Source: Candidatus Omnitrophota bacterium
GTDB lineage: Bacteria > Omnitrophota > Gorgyraeia > B26-G9
Direction of reading: 5' to 3'
Length of the DNA stretch: 7,547 nucleotides
Assembly: GCA_022013205.1 (NCBI GenBank)
Contig: JAKLQT010000266.1
Span: 1-7,547, forward strand
The notes below the pieces were generated by a model, which worked only from the letters and a program-made list of their open reading frames with translations, was not told the DNA's origin and did no database searches. Below, one piece after another: positions 5,564-7,547 of this stretch (position 1 is its first letter; each line of letters begins with the position of its first letter). Position numbers and translations under genes: made by a program.

Positions 5564-7384
5564 ATGAAGATAATCAGAAAGGTTATAGCTTTAATCATAA
5601 TTCAATTTCTATTGCTATCCAATTGTGCCTGGGCTAAGCCGAGGACAATGCTTTCTCCGCGTATTTTTGTCGGGGCAGACCAATTTAAGTTGATATTCTC
5701 CGAGGATAAGACTGGAAATACTTTAGCTTTTGATCAGGTGAAGACATTTGGCCTGTTTTTAAATATATACATCAATAGTATTCTCAATATTGAGTTTGAA
5801 AACTTTGAGAAAAATCAGGAGTATTACTATAAAGCTTACATGCAGATCAGAGAGGTTATTTTTAAGCATGCTGTTGATGAGGTTCCCATTTTAAATCACC
5901 TGCGTTCTCTGTCACAAGAGACAGAGGATCTGCTTAGAAGAAAATTCTATCTGATGGTCTGGGCCAAATTAATGGAAGACCATATTACTGATAGCCTCCC
6001 TGATTCTGACCCTCGGGAAATGCCAAGATATCTGACTCTTTGTCTAACTGAGAAATGTAATGCCGGATGTAGATTTTGTCTGGCTAAAGCAAACGGTAGA
6101 TATAAAGAAAATCTTTCTATTTCACAAATCAAAGAAATTCTTTTAGACGCTAAGAGTGCGGGTGTCTATGAAATTCGTTTTATGGGAGGTGAGCTTTCTC
6201 TCGTTCGGGAAGAGCTTTTAGAAACGATGAGAATTGCAGGAAGTTTAGGTTTAAGATCAGGATTGATGTTTACTAACGGATGGTGGATAGATCAGCCTTG
6301 GGCGGAAAAATTTATGATTGAACTTGCCGAGGCACAACAAAAAAAATCTCCTGCGATCATGCTCTCTGTTGATAAAGTGCATCAGCAGCATATTCCTCTT
6401 AAAAGGATCTTAAAATTTATTGAAAAATATTTTACACTTTTCCCCGGGGCAAGTTTGTATTTACATACATATGTTACGAATGAAGATGATGAACTTGAAG
6501 ATCTGCTGATATCGCTCAAAGATAAAGTTATTGAGACTGAAGAACAGAATTTACGCGGAGGGATTAAATTACGTTCTGTAAAACTTAAAAAAGGCGACTT
6601 AAAGGCCTTATACGCGAATTTGCTGCAGATAGGTTATGCTGAAAGTATGCCGCAAAACTTGTATGATAGATATGTGCTTGAAAAGCTTGCAGGATCAGAT
6701 AGCGATGATCGTTTTGCGAATCTGAAATTTTCACCCAGTATTTCTTCGGAAAGAATGAGTAATGCTCTGTCTATAAGTGCTCGCGGAGAGTATTTCTTAA
6801 AGCCTATTTATATTCCGGATAGTATTTTAAGTATGGGCAATATTCGCATGAAATCAATAAAAGAGGCTATGCGATATATGAATAAAAATCCTGTTATGGA
6901 AACGCTTATTAAAGAAAACGGACACATGGTTTTATATGAGAAGGCAAAGGAATTTGTTCCAAGGTTATATGATGAAATTGCCGGATGTAATTTTTTAGAA
7001 GAAGCATTAGTAAAGATGCTCAGGGATCCCATAGCCAGACTTGCCATAAATGTTAGTTTAATTGATGAGGAGCAACTTGCCTTTTTAAAAATAAATGGGT
7101 TGTTGTCTAAGACAAGAGTTGATTTGGATTTTATCTTTAAAATTGCTGAAGAAAACAGAAATCTTTTGCACGCGATTGAAGATAAAAATTTAAAGCAGGA
7201 TATAATTGTTCAGGAGGCAGAGGTGCTGATAAAAGAAGAAATGGGGGGGGGATTTGCTGCTGATCATCATGGATTGCAGCACGCAATAGGCTTAATGGAA
7301 AAGGCAAAAGAGCTGATTAAAAAGCTTGGCAGAGAAAAAGATGATTTTAGCAAAATTTTTGAGTTAACAGAACAGTCGATCTAA
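5564..7384 (+). CDS. Radical SAM protein with signal-peptide-like N-terminus
   Basis: The 606-residue protein should bind a 4Fe-4S cluster and cleave SAM to start radical chemistry; its substrate is unknown. Residues 1-24 resemble a signal peptide (MKIIRKV, hydrophobic run, NCAWA). LSPRI follows at 30-34, as in the upstream methyltransferase. A helical region (about 50-145) leads to the radical SAM core: CNAGCRFC gives the CX3CX2C ligands C165, C169 and C172, and GGE (208-210) is the SAM-binding motif. TNGW (237-240) and SVDKVHQQH (268-276) fit later strands. Near 408-435 a SPASM-like pattern (G-Y-F, then MGNIRMKSIKEA) appears, but the cysteines expected for auxiliary clusters are absent; C475 is the only later cysteine. 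The end (DHHGLQHAIGLMEKAKELIKKLG, 567-589) resembles the first helix of an HD domain, then stops. ATG 5564 follows TAA-GGA, and AAGGA directly abuts it, so initiation probably depends on translational coupling. Confidence 0.85.
   Translation: MKIIRKVIALIIIQFLLLSNCAWAKPRTMLSPRIFVGADQFKLIFSEDKTGNTLAFDQVKTFGLFLNIYINSILNIEFENFEKNQEYYYKAYMQIREVIFKHAVDEVPILNHLRSLSQETEDLLRRKFYLMVWAKLMEDHITDSLPDSDPREMPRYLTLCLTEKCNAGCRFCLAKANGRYKENLSISQIKEILLDAKSAGVYEIRFMGGELSLVREELLETMRIAGSLGLRSGLMFTNGWWIDQPWAEKFMIELAEAQQKKSPAIMLSVDKVHQQHIPLKRILKFIEKYFTLFPGASLYLHTYVTNEDDELEDLLISLKDKVIETEEQNLRGGIKLRSVKLKKGDLKALYANLLQIGYAESMPQNLYDRYVLEKLAGSDSDDRFANLKFSPSISSERMSNALSISARGEYFLKPIYIPDSILSMGNIRMKSIKEAMRYMNKNPVMETLIKENGHMVLYEKAKEFVPRLYDEIAGCNFLEEALVKMLRDPIARLAINVSLIDEEQLAFLKINGLLSKTRVDLDFIFKIAEENRNLLHAIEDKNLKQDIIVQEAEVLIKEEMGGGFAADHHGLQHAIGLMEKAKELIKKLGREKDDFSKIFELTEQSI
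7243..7251 (+). repeat. Nine-G homopolymer inside the radical SAM gene
   Basis: A run of nine G lies at codons 560-563 (MGGGF). Loss of one G would lead to a TAG about 12 codons later, and gain of one G to a TGA within a few codons. Either change would remove the final HD-like tail. It may be a slippage-prone (phase-variable) site or a sequencing/assembly error. Confidence 0.85.
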
Positions 7385-7547
7385 ATAAAAGGGAGCAGGG
7401 GGTAGGCTAACCCAAGTTCCGCAGTTTGTTTAAAAAATAAATTTTTTTTGGCAAAGATTTGTGTCTTTTGGATAGTATCTTCCTCTTGAGAAACAAAGGA
7501 AGTGTTCTTTGAGAACCAAGAAACAAATGTAGTGGAGAATACCCCCT
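7385..7547. other. Non-coding tail after the operon
   Basis: No gene is seen. A weak GGGT/ACCC stem occurs at 7400-7413 and an A-run/T-run pair (about 7432-7449) could form a weak terminator. CTTCCT and AGGAAG (7479-7484 and 7497-7502) pair across a 12-nt loop. Motifs GTTCTTT (7504) and AAATGTAG..GAGAATA (7525-7541) recur in similar order after pgi (3903-3929). No strong terminator can be called before the window ends. Confidence 0.5.

Overview
All four genes supported in this window lie on the + strand. Three features suggest an uncultured bacterium of the Omnitrophota (OP3) type or a relative: moderately low GC, a long periplasmic-type coiled-coil protein, and SAM enzymes carrying export-type N-termini followed by an L-S-P-R motif. 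The lineage is inferred from style and memory; there is no marker gene in the window.

Layout. (1) 75-2513 encodes an 812-residue exported protein with a TPR-like unit followed by a very long coiled coil. Its middle holds a recently duplicated 164-bp module and a block of AAG-rich codons. (2) 2566-3870 is a complete glucose-6-phosphate isomerase (pgi). Its Shine-Dalgarno sequence argues for a start 48 nt inside the longest open frame. It is probably co-transcribed with gene 1 and ends in a possible terminator. (3) 3871-4447 is a gene-free stretch of about 580 bp. It contains a roughly 217-bp foldback element (one long imperfect palindrome with two side hairpins), another hairpin, and a good sigma-70-type promoter just before the next gene. 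(4) 4448-5560 and 5564-7384 form a tight two-gene operon. It encodes a class I SAM-dependent methyltransferase and a radical SAM enzyme, each preceded by a signal-peptide-like segment and the same LSPRI motif. The two genes share a reading frame and are separated only by TAA-GGA. (5) 7385-7547 is AT-rich and non-coding as far as it can be seen.

The pgi gene is ordinary central metabolism. The most unusual part is the methyltransferase/radical SAM pair: two SAM-using enzymes of normally cytoplasmic families that appear to share an N-terminal export or sorting signature. The radical SAM protein keeps its CX3CX2C cluster motif, has a SPASM-like region without the usual cysteines, and ends in what looks like the beginning of an HD domain just after a nine-G run. 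The biochemical substrate of this pair cannot be read from the sequence.
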